Shown in pieces: positions 25,643 through 33,310 of a DNA stretch of 64,000 nucleotides. Source of the stretch: Clostridium hydrogenum. Lineage in GTDB: Bacteria > Bacillota > Clostridia > Clostridiales > Clostridiaceae. The stretch's first letter is position 1, and each line of letters begins with the position of its first letter. The position numbers and the translations under genes were made by a program. The notes below the pieces were generated by a model. That model worked only from the letters and a program-made list of their open reading frames with translations. It made no database searches and was not told the origin of the DNA. The stretch spans positions 2,313,501-2,377,500 of the forward strand of contig NZ_JAEACT010000002.1 in the NCBI RefSeq assembly GCF_021432385.1. Direction: 5' to 3'.

Positions 25643-26668
25643 TTACTTTTTGAATATTATTTTTATAAGCTTTAATAAAATTAATACTAATGCAATTATA
25701 AGAAGCCCTAAAACTAAAGAAATTCCTACTCCACCAGTAAATATACTTATTAATTTATATATATCAGAAATTTTACCTGTAGTTATTCTATAAATGCCTA
25801 CCATTATAATTAGAACAATAAAGATTGTCATTGAAATTTCAAGATAAACTATAGCAAGTGCATTAGCAGGCGCTTTATGACTTGCCTTCCATCCAGCAGC
25901 GGACTTCAATACCAATAGTGGTTTCTTATACCAACATATATTTTCTTCTAATAATATTTGTGGCATTTCTTCAATAAATGATTCAAACCTAAATTTACAA
26001 TAAACTAAAATAAAAAATTTAGCCAATACAATCGTCATTAAGTATTCAATAACAGCCATACATATAAGCGTCACTATCGCTGTAGTGTTCCCAGAAGTAT
26101 GTCTTGCCATAACTCCACCTATTAATATAATTCCAAAAGCTAATGGTCCTCCCACATACACGGCAGCATTATTGCTTGAATATTTCTTACCCTTTTTTCT
26201 AAAACATCCTTTTTTGATTAAATATACATATACATAAATGAATATAATTAGTGGAACAATGCCACCAATTAAAATTGCAGTTCCCACATTAGATATATAA
26301 TTAGGTACGTTTTGGTCTGCACAAAAAAAGAAAAAAATCTGATATCCTTCTATAGAAAATTTTAAAATCACTAAACAAATTGCAATCATTTTAGCTCTCT
26401 GGTATTTAAATGAATTTTTCAAATTAGTAAAAAAAACAGTAACCAAAACTTGCAAAACAAGCATTACCTGACTTAATCTAATAACTTTATTCCAAATTTG
26501 ATGATTAATACCTGTATTATTTTGAACGTCAACTGTTATTACTAAGGTCATAACAAACGCCCAAATAATTGAAGAAACAAAAAATCCAGGTATTATTTTT
26601 TTATCAAGTTTATTTTTCACAAATAAATTTAAACTATAAAAATCTTCTTCCTTACAATTCTTTAGCAT
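25643..26668 (-). CDS. Polytopic membrane protein, third paralogue (candidate T7SS immunity)
   Basis: A 341-residue protein with about seven membrane helices. It starts MLKNCKEEDFYSL, contains a cytoplasmic FRFESFIEEMP motif before a W-containing amphipathic stretch (AAGWKASHKAP), and ends in a hydrophobic helix and Lys-rich tail. The neighbours at 26920 and 29837 share this plan. The family sits downstream of the T7SS effector, where immunity genes are normally found; membrane immunity would match a membrane-acting toxin. This is inference from position and topology. The TTTCTCC upstream complement gives an SD (GGAGAAAAT). Confidence 0.6.
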   Translation of the reverse strand: MLKNCKEEDFYSLNLFVKNKLDKKIIPGFFVSSIIWAFVMTLVITVDVQNNTGINHQIWNKVIRLSQVMLVLQVLVTVFFTNLKNSFKYQRAKMIAICLVILKFSIEGYQIFFFFCADQNVPNYISNVGTAILIGGIVPLIIFIYVYVYLIKKGCFRKKGKKYSSNNAAVYVGGPLAFGIILIGGVMARHTSGNTTAIVTLICMAVIEYLMTIVLAKFFILVYCKFRFESFIEEMPQILLEENICWYKKPLLVLKSAAGWKASHKAPANALAIVYLEISMTIFIVLIIMVGIYRITTGKISDIYKLISIFTGGVGISLVLGLLIIALVLILLKLIKIIFKK

Positions 26669-26676
26669 ATTTTCTC

Positions 26677-26886
26677 CTATTTAAAAAGACTTTCTATCTT
26701 ATTTTTATCCCTATCTATGTTATTAAAATTTTCATACTTATATATAATAGGACCTGTTGCATAAAGCCCACTCCTAATTATCCTGTTTCTAAATTCAGCA
26801 GCAAATTCATACCATTCATTTCCTTTACATTTTATACTTGCACTTATTACATTGTTAAAAACTAATGGGCATCGTTTTATCTTCAT
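26677..26886 (-). pseudogene. Truncated copy of the gene at 29394 (DUF5085-like)
   Basis: The first 57 residues are nearly identical to those of the 148-residue gene at 29394-29840, up to YENFNNID. The frame then joins the unrelated tail RDKNKIESLFK. The same tail DNA occurs without the head at about 27978-28017. This is a recombination product inside the array; the encoded 69-residue protein lacks most of the fold and is probably non-functional. Confidence 0.75.
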
Positions 26887-26919
26887 TTTTTATTCTCCTT
26901 ATCTACTAATCAATTAGTT

Positions 26920-27966
26920 TCACTTATTAAACAATGCTTTTATGATTTTAAATAAAACTATCATAACAATAATCACTATAAAGCTCACAAACATTGAAAA
27001 TACAATTCCAGGAACACTTAGCAATTGGTATGAATACACTCTTCGAAAAGCAACTCCAAAAACAAATAAAGCTATTAAAGCAACATATATAATAATTGCA
27101 GTTTCAAAATAAGCCAATATCAATGCTATAATTGGAGCTTTTTCTTTAACCCTCCACCCAGCAAATGATTTTAAGGCTTTTATAGGCATTCTATACCACT
27201 TAAATACATTTGCTTTCATTGCTTTTATACTCTTTTTTATTATTACTGATTTTTTCTCTTTTTTTATCTCTGGCATTTCTTCTATAAATGACTTAAATCT
27301 AAATTTACAGTAACTATAAATTAAACTTTTAGGCAATGATGCTGCTATTATATACTGAATACCTATCAAACATGCAAGAAATATTAATGTTGAGGTAGTT
27401 TCAGAACTATGGTTCATAATAACCTTAACAGTCATTATACCTCCAAATACTAATGCATATGGATATTTACCAGTATCAATATCACAATAATTTTTCTTAC
27501 TAAAATCACCTTTCTTAACCTTTTTTATATACACAAAACTTGACACAATTAATAAGATAATACCTAAAAAAAATCCTAAAACAGCTGTATCTCTTAATTT
27601 ATTATAAAATTTATGAGATTCACATATAAGGAAAAAAAGTTGGTATCCTTCTAAAGATAATTTTAAAAGTAATAAACAACATACAACCGATTGAGCTTTC
27701 TGATGAATATATGAATTCTTAAAATTCATAAAAAAAACTGTTACAACAATTTGAATAGCTAATAATATCTGATTCGCTAAGACAACTTTACTCCAAAATC
27801 CATGATTAATATTTATATTACCTTTTAATTCAAGTGTTAACATTAAAGTATTAATAAAACTCCAAACATCTATTCCCCATAATCCACCTGATATTTTTTG
27901 GTCATATCCATCTCCTAATAATAATTTAAATCCATAAAAATCTTCTTCCTTACAATTATTTAGCAT
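26920..27966 (-). CDS. Polytopic membrane protein, second paralogue (candidate T7SS immunity)
   Basis: A 348-residue protein with about seven membrane helices and start MLNNCKEEDFYGFKLLL. It shows the same FRFKSFIEEMPEI motif, followed here by an extra Lys-rich stretch (about residues 225-250), then FAGWRVKEKAP and two C-terminal helices. The upstream 55 bases are almost the same as those upstream of the 25643 paralogue, so gene and leader were duplicated together. Function is inferred from position downstream of the effector. Confidence 0.6.
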   Translation of the reverse strand: MLNNCKEEDFYGFKLLLGDGYDQKISGGLWGIDVWSFINTLMLTLELKGNININHGFWSKVVLANQILLAIQIVVTVFFMNFKNSYIHQKAQSVVCCLLLLKLSLEGYQLFFLICESHKFYNKLRDTAVLGFFLGIILLIVSSFVYIKKVKKGDFSKKNYCDIDTGKYPYALVFGGIMTVKVIMNHSSETTSTLIFLACLIGIQYIIAASLPKSLIYSYCKFRFKSFIEEMPEIKKEKKSVIIKKSIKAMKANVFKWYRMPIKALKSFAGWRVKEKAPIIALILAYFETAIIIYVALIALFVFGVAFRRVYSYQLLSVPGIVFSMFVSFIVIIVMIVLFKIIKALFNK

Positions 27967-28042
27967 ATTTTCTCCTATTTAAAAAGACTTCCTATTTTAT
28001 TTTTATCCCTATCTATGTAAACTTTAATTATTTTCATATTTA

Positions 28043-28147
28043 ATTGTATAGATAAACTATTTCCACTACCAAAATCAATTTACATCACAATGTTCAAAAA
28101 TGGAATTTTAATACAAATTAATTTTGAAGTTTCAAGTAGTTTATCTT
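28043..28147. repeat. Palindromic repeat B, copy 2
   Basis: It opens with ATAGATAAACTATTTCCAC and closes with the complementary GAAGTTTCAAGTAGTTTATC; the centre pairs CAATGTTC with GGAATTTTAA-type arms. About 80% of positions match copy 1. It separates the membrane paralogue from the pseudogene stretch 28217-28766. Confidence 0.8.
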
Positions 28148-28154
28148 TAGAATC

Positions 28155-28208
28155 AGAGATAAGAGTAAAGTGAAGATAAATCCACATTCTCTCTACTCTT
28201 ATCTCTAA
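28155..28208. repeat. Hairpin with AGAGATAAGAGTA arms
   Basis: AGAGATAAGAGTA on the left pairs with TACTCTTATCTCT on the right. The short centre AAGATAAATCC recalls the AAATC core edge of repeat A, so it may be a minimal or collapsed relative with a third outer-arm type. It may also stop transcription of the neighbouring fragment. Confidence 0.5.
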
Positions 28209-28216
28209 AAGTTTTA

Positions 28217-28330
28217 TTATCTAAAAGCACTTGCATTGTTGTTTATTGCTGATTCTATTTGAATTTAGTTTGTTACTACGCTGTCTAAGAATTTTGAGTA
28301 TGAACCTACTACTTTTCTGAAATCTTCAAA
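28217..28330 (-). pseudogene. 3' fragment of a WXG100 gene
   Basis: It translates as FEDFRKVVGSYSKFLDSVV then TN, an in-frame TAA, and IQIESAINNNASAFR before the stop. This matches the last 37 residues of the WXG100 gene at 32955-33257, with a Tyr codon (in NYTQTE) changed to stop. The 5' two-thirds are absent. It is the remains of a duplicated WXG100 gene about 4.7 kb downstream of the intact copy. Confidence 0.8.
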
Positions 28331-28347
28331 TATAACTTAACTTTAAA

Positions 28348-28766
28348 TTATTCAAATTTATTTTTCAGCATATTACAAATATTCTCCAAGTTTTCTCTCT
28401 GTTTATTGATAGTTACAACTCTTTTATTTATTTTTAATTTTATTTTTAATTTACTTCCACCTTGTATCCATATTTTTTTCATAATCCAAAAAAATAATTT
28501 GATATTTTTATATTAGTTATGTCTTTATACTCAATTGTTTTAGTTTCTATTGGTTTTGCAAGCATATTTATACGAACCATAATTAATTTTTTATCATCAA
28601 AACCCAAAATATGGTATTTACTTAAAAATACTGCTATTATATTACCAAACAGCATAGTTTATCCAAATGTCGCTGTTGTAAGACCATAGCAGTAATACAT
28701 TGCTTGTTCATCATCTTATTGAAATGGTTGTAATACCTCTTTTATAGTACTATCATTAATTTTCAT
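28348..28766 (-). pseudogene. Decayed PH-domain-like (YokE type) gene
   Basis: ATG at 28766 follows GGAG. The frame has in-frame stops after about 15 and 33 codons (VLQPFQ* and TTATFG*), then reads LFGNIIAVFLSKYHILGFDD and VRINMLAKPIETKTIEYKDI, a beta-rich pattern typical of bacterial PH/YokE domains. A frameshift in the A-rich part leads to NKRVVTINKQRENLENICNM and a stop near 28348. Several independent lesions make it a true pseudogene. Confidence 0.65.
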
Positions 28767-28837
28767 TATGAATTTCTCCTTCTGTTTTAAAGCTATATAA
28801 AGGGTGAGCTTCCACAACTTCTTTTCATAAAAGCTTA

Positions 28838-29389
28838 TTATCTAAACACACTTGCATTATCTATTTTATTCTTATATATTTCTTTAATTTTTAAATTTTT
28901 TATATCAGTTAGTGATTCTTGTACACTTTTTTCATCTTCCTTATCAGAATCAGAAATCACTCCAATTTTTATAATTACATACTGCATTGTTTTATCTCCT
29001 GATAGAACATGAAATATTGGAGTTACCTGCTTTAATTTATTTTCATCAATATAATTTAACAAAGCTACATATGCTATTTCTGTATTTTTTTCAAAATTAG
29101 CAAACATATAAATAGAAACCATATTTTCTATACTAAAATAGCTATAAAAACACATATCATTATCAATTTCGAACTTATCTTGTTCAATAGGCATAAATAA
29201 TTCGACATCCATCATTTTATCCATTGGAATATTATTAAGAGAATAAAATAATGGACCTTTTATTATTGCTCCTTTTCTATCTATATCATTGAGGAATTCT
29301 TTTATTGCTTTATCCATATCTTCATAATAAAAGTGGTACTTTTTTGAAACTACATTTGTAAATCTAATTGAATCATTTGGGTTAATCAT
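28838..29389 (-). CDS. DUF5085/GyrI-like soluble protein in the T7SS array
   Basis: A 183-residue protein without signal or membrane segment. Its layout (short strand, helix DMDKAIKEFLNDI, then GPLFYSLNNIP and ELFMPIEQD) resembles the 148-residue neighbour at 29394 and the GyrI-like fold of T7SS-associated DUF5085 proteins; the family name is tentative. It starts five bases after that neighbour's stop. Its last residues NASVFR repeat the NASAFR end of the WXG100 protein at 32955, and the DNA there is similar too. It may be a chaperone or adaptor of effector secretion. Confidence 0.55.
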   Translation of the reverse strand: MINPNDSIRFTNVVSKKYHFYYEDMDKAIKEFLNDIDRKGAIIKGPLFYSLNNIPMDKMMDVELFMPIEQDKFEIDNDMCFYSYFSIENMVSIYMFANFEKNTEIAYVALLNYIDENKLKQVTPIFHVLSGDKTMQYVIIKIGVISDSDKEDEKSVQESLTDIKNLKIKEIYKNKIDNASVFR

Positions 29390-29393
29390 ACTA

Positions 29394-29840
29394 TCACTTC
29401 CCTACTATTGGAGCATAAATATCTATAATTCCGCCGCCATATACATCTAAATAAATGTTATAAAATGGTTCCTCTAATTTGCATTCATTCGCTATTGCAC
29501 ATGCTTTAAGTATCTTGTTATCTTTTTCAATATCCTCATCTAAATCTGCATGTCTTATAGCTAGTCCATCTTCAAATTTCCACAACTTATAAAAATTAAA
29601 TGTATCATTTTCTTCTATATTAATTGGCTCATTAACTGGTAAATAAAATGTGAATTTAACTTCATCATCTATATTATTAAAATTTTCATACTTATATATA
29701 ATAGGACCTGTTGCATAAAGCCCACTCCTAATTATCCTGTTTCTAAATTCAGCAGCAAATTTATACCACTCATTTACTTTGCAGTTTATACTTGCACTTA
29801 TTACATTGTTAAAAACTAATGGACATCGTCTTATCTTCAT
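29394..29840 (-). CDS. DUF5085-like soluble protein in the T7SS array
   Basis: A 148-residue protein starting MKIRRCPLVFNNVISASINC, with a helix EWYKFAAEFRNRIIRSG, GPIIYKYENF and FTFYLPVNEP, then a second similar half. This two-fold layout is like GyrI/SOUL-type folds and like DUF5085, found near T7SS loci of Firmicutes. It overlaps the end of the membrane paralogue at 29837 by four bases and precedes the 183-residue relative, so the three are translationally coupled. A truncated duplicate is at 26677. Confidence 0.6.
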   Translation of the reverse strand: MKIRRCPLVFNNVISASINCKVNEWYKFAAEFRNRIIRSGLYATGPIIYKYENFNNIDDEVKFTFYLPVNEPINIEENDTFNFYKLWKFEDGLAIRHADLDEDIEKDNKILKACAIANECKLEEPFYNIYLDVYGGGIIDIYAPIVGK

Positions 29841-30922
29841 TTTTTAATTCTTCTCCCTTTAAATATTACATTTATAAGTTTAAATAAAATTAACATTGGC
29901 ACGATTATAAAAAGTCCTAGTGAAAAAGAAACTTCTACTGCATCAATAATCAATTCTATTAATTTATATATAGCAATTTCGCCTATAATTATTTTGCGAA
30001 TCCCTCCCAACATTAAAACAACAAAAATTATCATTGAGGCCTCAAGATAAATTGCAATAAGCGCAGTAAAGGGAGCTTTTTCTTTTACCTTCCATCCAGT
30101 AATAGACTTTAATACGGCTATAGGTTTATTGCACCAATAACGTAAGTCTTCATTTATATGTTCATCCTTTAATTCTTTTAACCATGCTTTTGGTATTTCT
30201 TCAGTAAATGATTTGAATCTAAATTTGCAATAAGCTAATAAAAAAAACTCTGGCCATGCCATTGCTATGCCATACTGAACTAAAACAATAAATACTAAAA
30301 TAATTATTAATCCAAATATTGGGGTATTTTCATCACTAGAAGCAGATAAATTTCTCGATATATTTCCTACTATAAGTACAATTCCATATATTAAAGGAAT
30401 ACTAAAATGCAATTTTGAATTAGAAAAATCATATAAATATCTTCCTCCCTTCCTGAACATTCCCCTTCTTACTCTAACTACTCCCCTAATTGTAGATAAA
30501 ATCAAATATACAAATCCACCTAGTAAAAAAAGCCATCCAATATCAAACATATAACTAGGTGCATGCTTATCCTCACAAGCTAAAAAGTAAAATGGATATG
30601 CATCTATTGATATTTTTATTGAAATAATATTTAGCCACACTGCTTGAAATCTTTGATGTTTAAATGATTTTTTCGTTCCCCAATATAAAAATGTAATTAT
30701 TGCTTGAATTATCAATAATATTAGCATAACATTGATAATTTTATGCCAAATTGGATTTGTAATATTTTTATTCTTGTACGATCCAGAAACACAAACAGCT
30801 GTAAATATGGCACTAACTGCAAAGGAAGCTATAAAAAACGCTGCAATTCCAGCTGGATTTAGCCTATCTTCTGATACATCTTTTAATTCATAGAAATCGC
30901 TTTCTGAATATTTTTTTAACAT
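29837..30922 (-). CDS. Polytopic membrane protein, first paralogue (likely cognate immunity of the T7SS effector)
   Basis: About 361 residues with around seven membrane helices. The start at 30922 (MLKKYSESDFYELK) matches the paralogues' first residues; the frame extends upstream to 30946 into the effector's stop. FRFKSFTEEIPKAW and ITGWKVKEKAPF are the family motifs. It directly follows the effector gene, the position of a cognate immunity gene, and the effector's glycine-rich C terminus suggests a membrane target. The ribosome binding site is weak (GGTGA), suggesting coupling to effector translation. Confidence 0.65.
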   Translation of the reverse strand: MLKKYSESDFYELKDVSEDRLNPAGIAAFFIASFAVSAIFTAVCVSGSYKNKNITNPIWHKIINVMLILLIIQAIITFLYWGTKKSFKHQRFQAVWLNIISIKISIDAYPFYFLACEDKHAPSYMFDIGWLFLLGGFVYLILSTIRGVVRVRRGMFRKGGRYLYDFSNSKLHFSIPLIYGIVLIVGNISRNLSASSDENTPIFGLIIILVFIVLVQYGIAMAWPEFFLLAYCKFRFKSFTEEIPKAWLKELKDEHINEDLRYWCNKPIAVLKSITGWKVKEKAPFTALIAIYLEASMIIFVVLMLGGIRKIIIGEIAIYKLIELIIDAVEVSFSLGLFIIVPMLILFKLINVIFKGRRIKK

Positions 30923-30939
30923 AAACAAGTTCACCAACT

Positions 30940-32241
30940 TTACCAAAAATATTTTCCTATTTTATCTTTTACCCATCCACCAAATTTTTCTGCTGATTTT
31001 ACAGTATCCTTTACTTCATCCTTAGTACGATCTACAATACTTTCAGGTGGTGGCCCTCCAAACTTGTAATTCATACCCATATTGGCTAGTGCACCTACTC
31101 CTACACCAACTACAGTACCCAATGGTGGCAAGAAAAAGGAACCAACAGCAGCCCCTGTTGCCATAGCAGCTGAGCCAGTACCTAAATCGACTCCCACATC
31201 TATTACGGTATCTTGTACTTTTTCCCCCATACTTCTATTTGCATTCGCACCATAAAATTCTCCATAAGCATCATCACCTACAGTTAATAAAATTCCAACT
31301 GGTCCTGCAAATTTACCTGCTTTTGTTAGTAACGAGGCATCCTTATCAATATTTTTAATTCCTGCAAATGCTTCTTTAACATTCATATTTTCTTTAAAGG
31401 TATTTGCCCAGGTATCTCCTCCTACTTTTAACGGATTCTTTCCAATATTACCAATATAATTATCCAATGATCCCATTTTAGTATTTAAAAACTTATTAGT
31501 ATTCCTTTTGAAAAAACCCTTATCTGCTTTACTGTAAAGTGGAACACCGTCATTTACCAAGTCTTTTACAAAGTCTTTATTCCACTTCCACTTTCCACCT
31601 AGCCCATCTTTTAGTAAACCTCTATAATATGAAAAATCTGCTTGATTTTCTATTCCACCATTAACAACCTTAATCCATATTTGTCCATTTTGCTTAAACA
31701 GCTTAAATTGCATACCATCATTTGTAATTAAAAACTTTTCGGAATTCATATTAGATAATCCTGTAACCCCTACTAGCGTATATGAAATTTTTTGTTCTCT
31801 TTTTGCATCTTCTATTTCTGACCCTATATCTTCAAAATTTTCATTGCCAGCTTCATATATTTCTTCATTTAACGCTGAATTGCCCGGCACATCATACATC
31901 ATGCCTCTCCACTCTAATGCAAACTCTCCTCCATATTCTATATTCCATAAAGCTATTAACTCTTCTGCTTCTTTATTTACCTTGGTTTCTGCTTTTTCAT
32001 ACCTATCCATGGAATCATCTATAAACTTCTCTAACATTTTCAATTTTGTTTCTATAGACTTTGCCTCGTTATATGCACTGCTTAATCTTGAGCCTATATT
32101 TTTTCTTGCAGTTATTCTACTGTCTAAGTTACCTCGTACTGAATTTATACTATCTGCTATACTTGACATTTTTGTGGAATCTGGTCCAAGTTTACTGCTT
32201 AATCTTTTAACTTCACTAATTTTTATTTCAAGCCGCGACAA
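30940..32241 (-). CDS. T7SS effector with helical N-terminal targeting domain and glycine-zipper-like C terminus
   Basis: 433 residues; start TTG at 32241 because GGAGGTG lies just upstream. The N-terminal ~100 residues are all-helical (KISEVKRLSSKLGPD, LEKFIDDSMDRYEKAETKV), like the LXG-type export domain but shorter. A middle region (about 120-330) has no named fold. Near residues 345-400 a Gly/Ala-rich hydrophobic stretch (GTGSAAMATGAAVG, PLGTVVGVGVGALANMG) forms a glycine-zipper pattern, followed by KFGGPPPESIVDRTKD. It could insert into membranes as known for the streptococcal TelE effector. It lies four bases from its small partner gene. Confidence 0.7.
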   Translation of the reverse strand: MSRLEIKISEVKRLSSKLGPDSTKMSSIADSINSVRGNLDSRITARKNIGSRLSSAYNEAKSIETKLKMLEKFIDDSMDRYEKAETKVNKEAEELIALWNIEYGGEFALEWRGMMYDVPGNSALNEEIYEAGNENFEDIGSEIEDAKREQKISYTLVGVTGLSNMNSEKFLITNDGMQFKLFKQNGQIWIKVVNGGIENQADFSYYRGLLKDGLGGKWKWNKDFVKDLVNDGVPLYSKADKGFFKRNTNKFLNTKMGSLDNYIGNIGKNPLKVGGDTWANTFKENMNVKEAFAGIKNIDKDASLLTKAGKFAGPVGILLTVGDDAYGEFYGANANRSMGEKVQDTVIDVGVDLGTGSAAMATGAAVGSFFLPPLGTVVGVGVGALANMGMNYKFGGPPPESIVDRTKDEVKDTVKSAEKFGGWVKDKIGKYFW

Positions 32242-32259
32242 AATAATCACCTCCAATTT

Positions 32260-32571
32260 TTAATTTGCTTTTGCCTCCGCTGCCTTTGCTTCTGCCTCTC
32301 TTCTCCTTTCTTCCGCTTCCTCTTCTTCTCTTCTTATTTCCTCTGCAGTGGTTACTATATCATTGCTTAAGGTTTGAAGCTCATTTATCGATGAACTCAT
32401 TTGCCCCATAATTTTGTCAACATCTAAATTTAAACTCATTATTTCAATTGACTTCCAACTACTATCAATTCCATTCCTTATACTGTCTACATCCTTTTTT
32501 ACATCACTAGCTTCATTAGAATTATTAGTTAATTTACTAGCTTCCGAACTTGCTACTGAAACATTAATCAC
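32260..32571 (-). CDS. Small helical effector partner (Lap/TIGR04197-like)
   Basis: About 103 residues; start GTG at 32571 after GGGGAGGG. The protein is a predicted helical hairpin with a central W (GIDSSWKSIEIM) in WXG100-like position and an extreme Glu/Arg/Ala-rich C-terminal helix (EEEEAEERRREAEAKAAEAK). Such small partners (Lap proteins) precede LXG effectors and complete the composite export signal. It ends 18 bases before the effector start. The acidic/basic tail could also be a coiled-coil docking site. Confidence 0.65.
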   Translation of the reverse strand: MINVSVASSEASKLTNNSNEASDVKKDVDSIRNGIDSSWKSIEIMSLNLDVDKIMGQMSSSINELQTLSNDIVTTAEEIRREEEEAEERRREAEAKAAEAKAN

Positions 32572-32664
32572 TAAAATCCCTCCCCGCTTTATATTTTTTA
32601 TCATCTATGTAAATTTTAATTATTTTCATATTTAATTATAGATACACAAACTGGAGTTTGAATT

Positions 32665-32874
32665 AGAGTACAACTCACAGAGCACAGTGTACAGTGAATG
32701 ATGATTTACCTTTCGATTCTTTCAGGTAAATCTTAAACTTAAATGTTGTCAGCTTCGCTGAGCACCATATATGGTACGATTGCATAAGCAATAAAAAAAT
32801 AAGTTTTTAGATTTTCTACGCTCGCGTAGAAAAATCATCCTTCATTGTACTCTGTACTCTGTACTCCGTACTCT
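32665..32874. repeat. Repeat A, copy 6, inside the T7SS gene row
   Basis: The outer arms are AGTACAACTCACAGAGCAC and complementary GTACTCTGTACTCTGTACTC units; the left arm mixes both outer types. The core shows the TTTACCT/AGGTAAA hairpin, the ATCTTAAACTTA arm, CAGCTTCGCTG, ACCATATATGGT and finally GATTTTCTACGC-TC-GCGTAGAAAAATC. It separates the secretion genes from the effector module. Flanking 32638-32664 and 32875-32935 carry weak repeat B-like arms. Confidence 0.85.
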
Positions 32875-32954
32875 GAGTTAAATTCTAATTTGTCAGGATA
32901 AACTCAGTATTTATAATTTCGATTTTTCAGATATTATATCCATATAATGTTTTA

Positions 32955-33257
32955 TTATCTAAAAGCACTTGCATTGTTATTTATTGCTGATTCTGTTTGA
33001 GTGTAGTTTGTTACTACGCTGTCTAAGAATTTTGAGTATGAATCTACTACTTTTCTGTAATCTTCAAACTTTGGTGCTAATGCGTTAAATTTTTCTCTAA
33101 CTGTATTTCCTGAATCACTCTGCCATGTTCCTGATAAATCATTTATTTCTTTTTTTATTTCCTCAAGTTTTTGTGTTAATCCTTGATTTAATGTTCTTAT
33201 TGTTGATGCTGTTTTTGATACCTCTGCAAAAGAAATCTTAATTCCATCTGCTGCCAT
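32955..33257 (-). CDS. WXG100-family protein (EsxA-like)
   Basis: A 100-residue helix-turn-helix protein of standard length. The turn reads GTWQSDSG (WxS in place of WxG) at about residues 44-51, with helices ISFAEVSKTASTIRTL before and FEDYRKVVDSYSKFLDSVV after. There is no signal peptide, as expected for T7SS substrates. It follows the second WXG100 gene by 53 bases and may form a heterodimer with it. A decayed 3' copy exists at 28217. Confidence 0.9.
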   Translation of the reverse strand: MAADGIKISFAEVSKTASTIRTLNQGLTQKLEEIKKEINDLSGTWQSDSGNTVREKFNALAPKFEDYRKVVDSYSKFLDSVVTNYTQTESAINNNASAFR

Positions 33258-33310
33258 TTTTTATTCCCTCTTTCTTTATTTTTTGTTAATGATTTTATTC
33301 GAGTTGTCTG

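Noticed and set aside
31844..32263. Open frame of 139 codons on the plus strand opposite the effector gene
   Set aside because: It lies fully antisense to a gene with clear T7SS context, has no ribosome binding site and an unlikely residue composition.
32260..32604. Longer N terminus (from 32604) for the small helical T7SS partner
   Set aside because: The added residues come from the ribosome binding site region (GGGGAGGG); GTG at 32571 has proper spacing.
1562..32874. Repeats with tandem GTACAGA or CAATTCAC words as CRISPR-like arrays
   Set aside because: The repeated words are 7-8 bases, contiguous, without spacers, and belong to paired outer arms. No cas gene is in the window.
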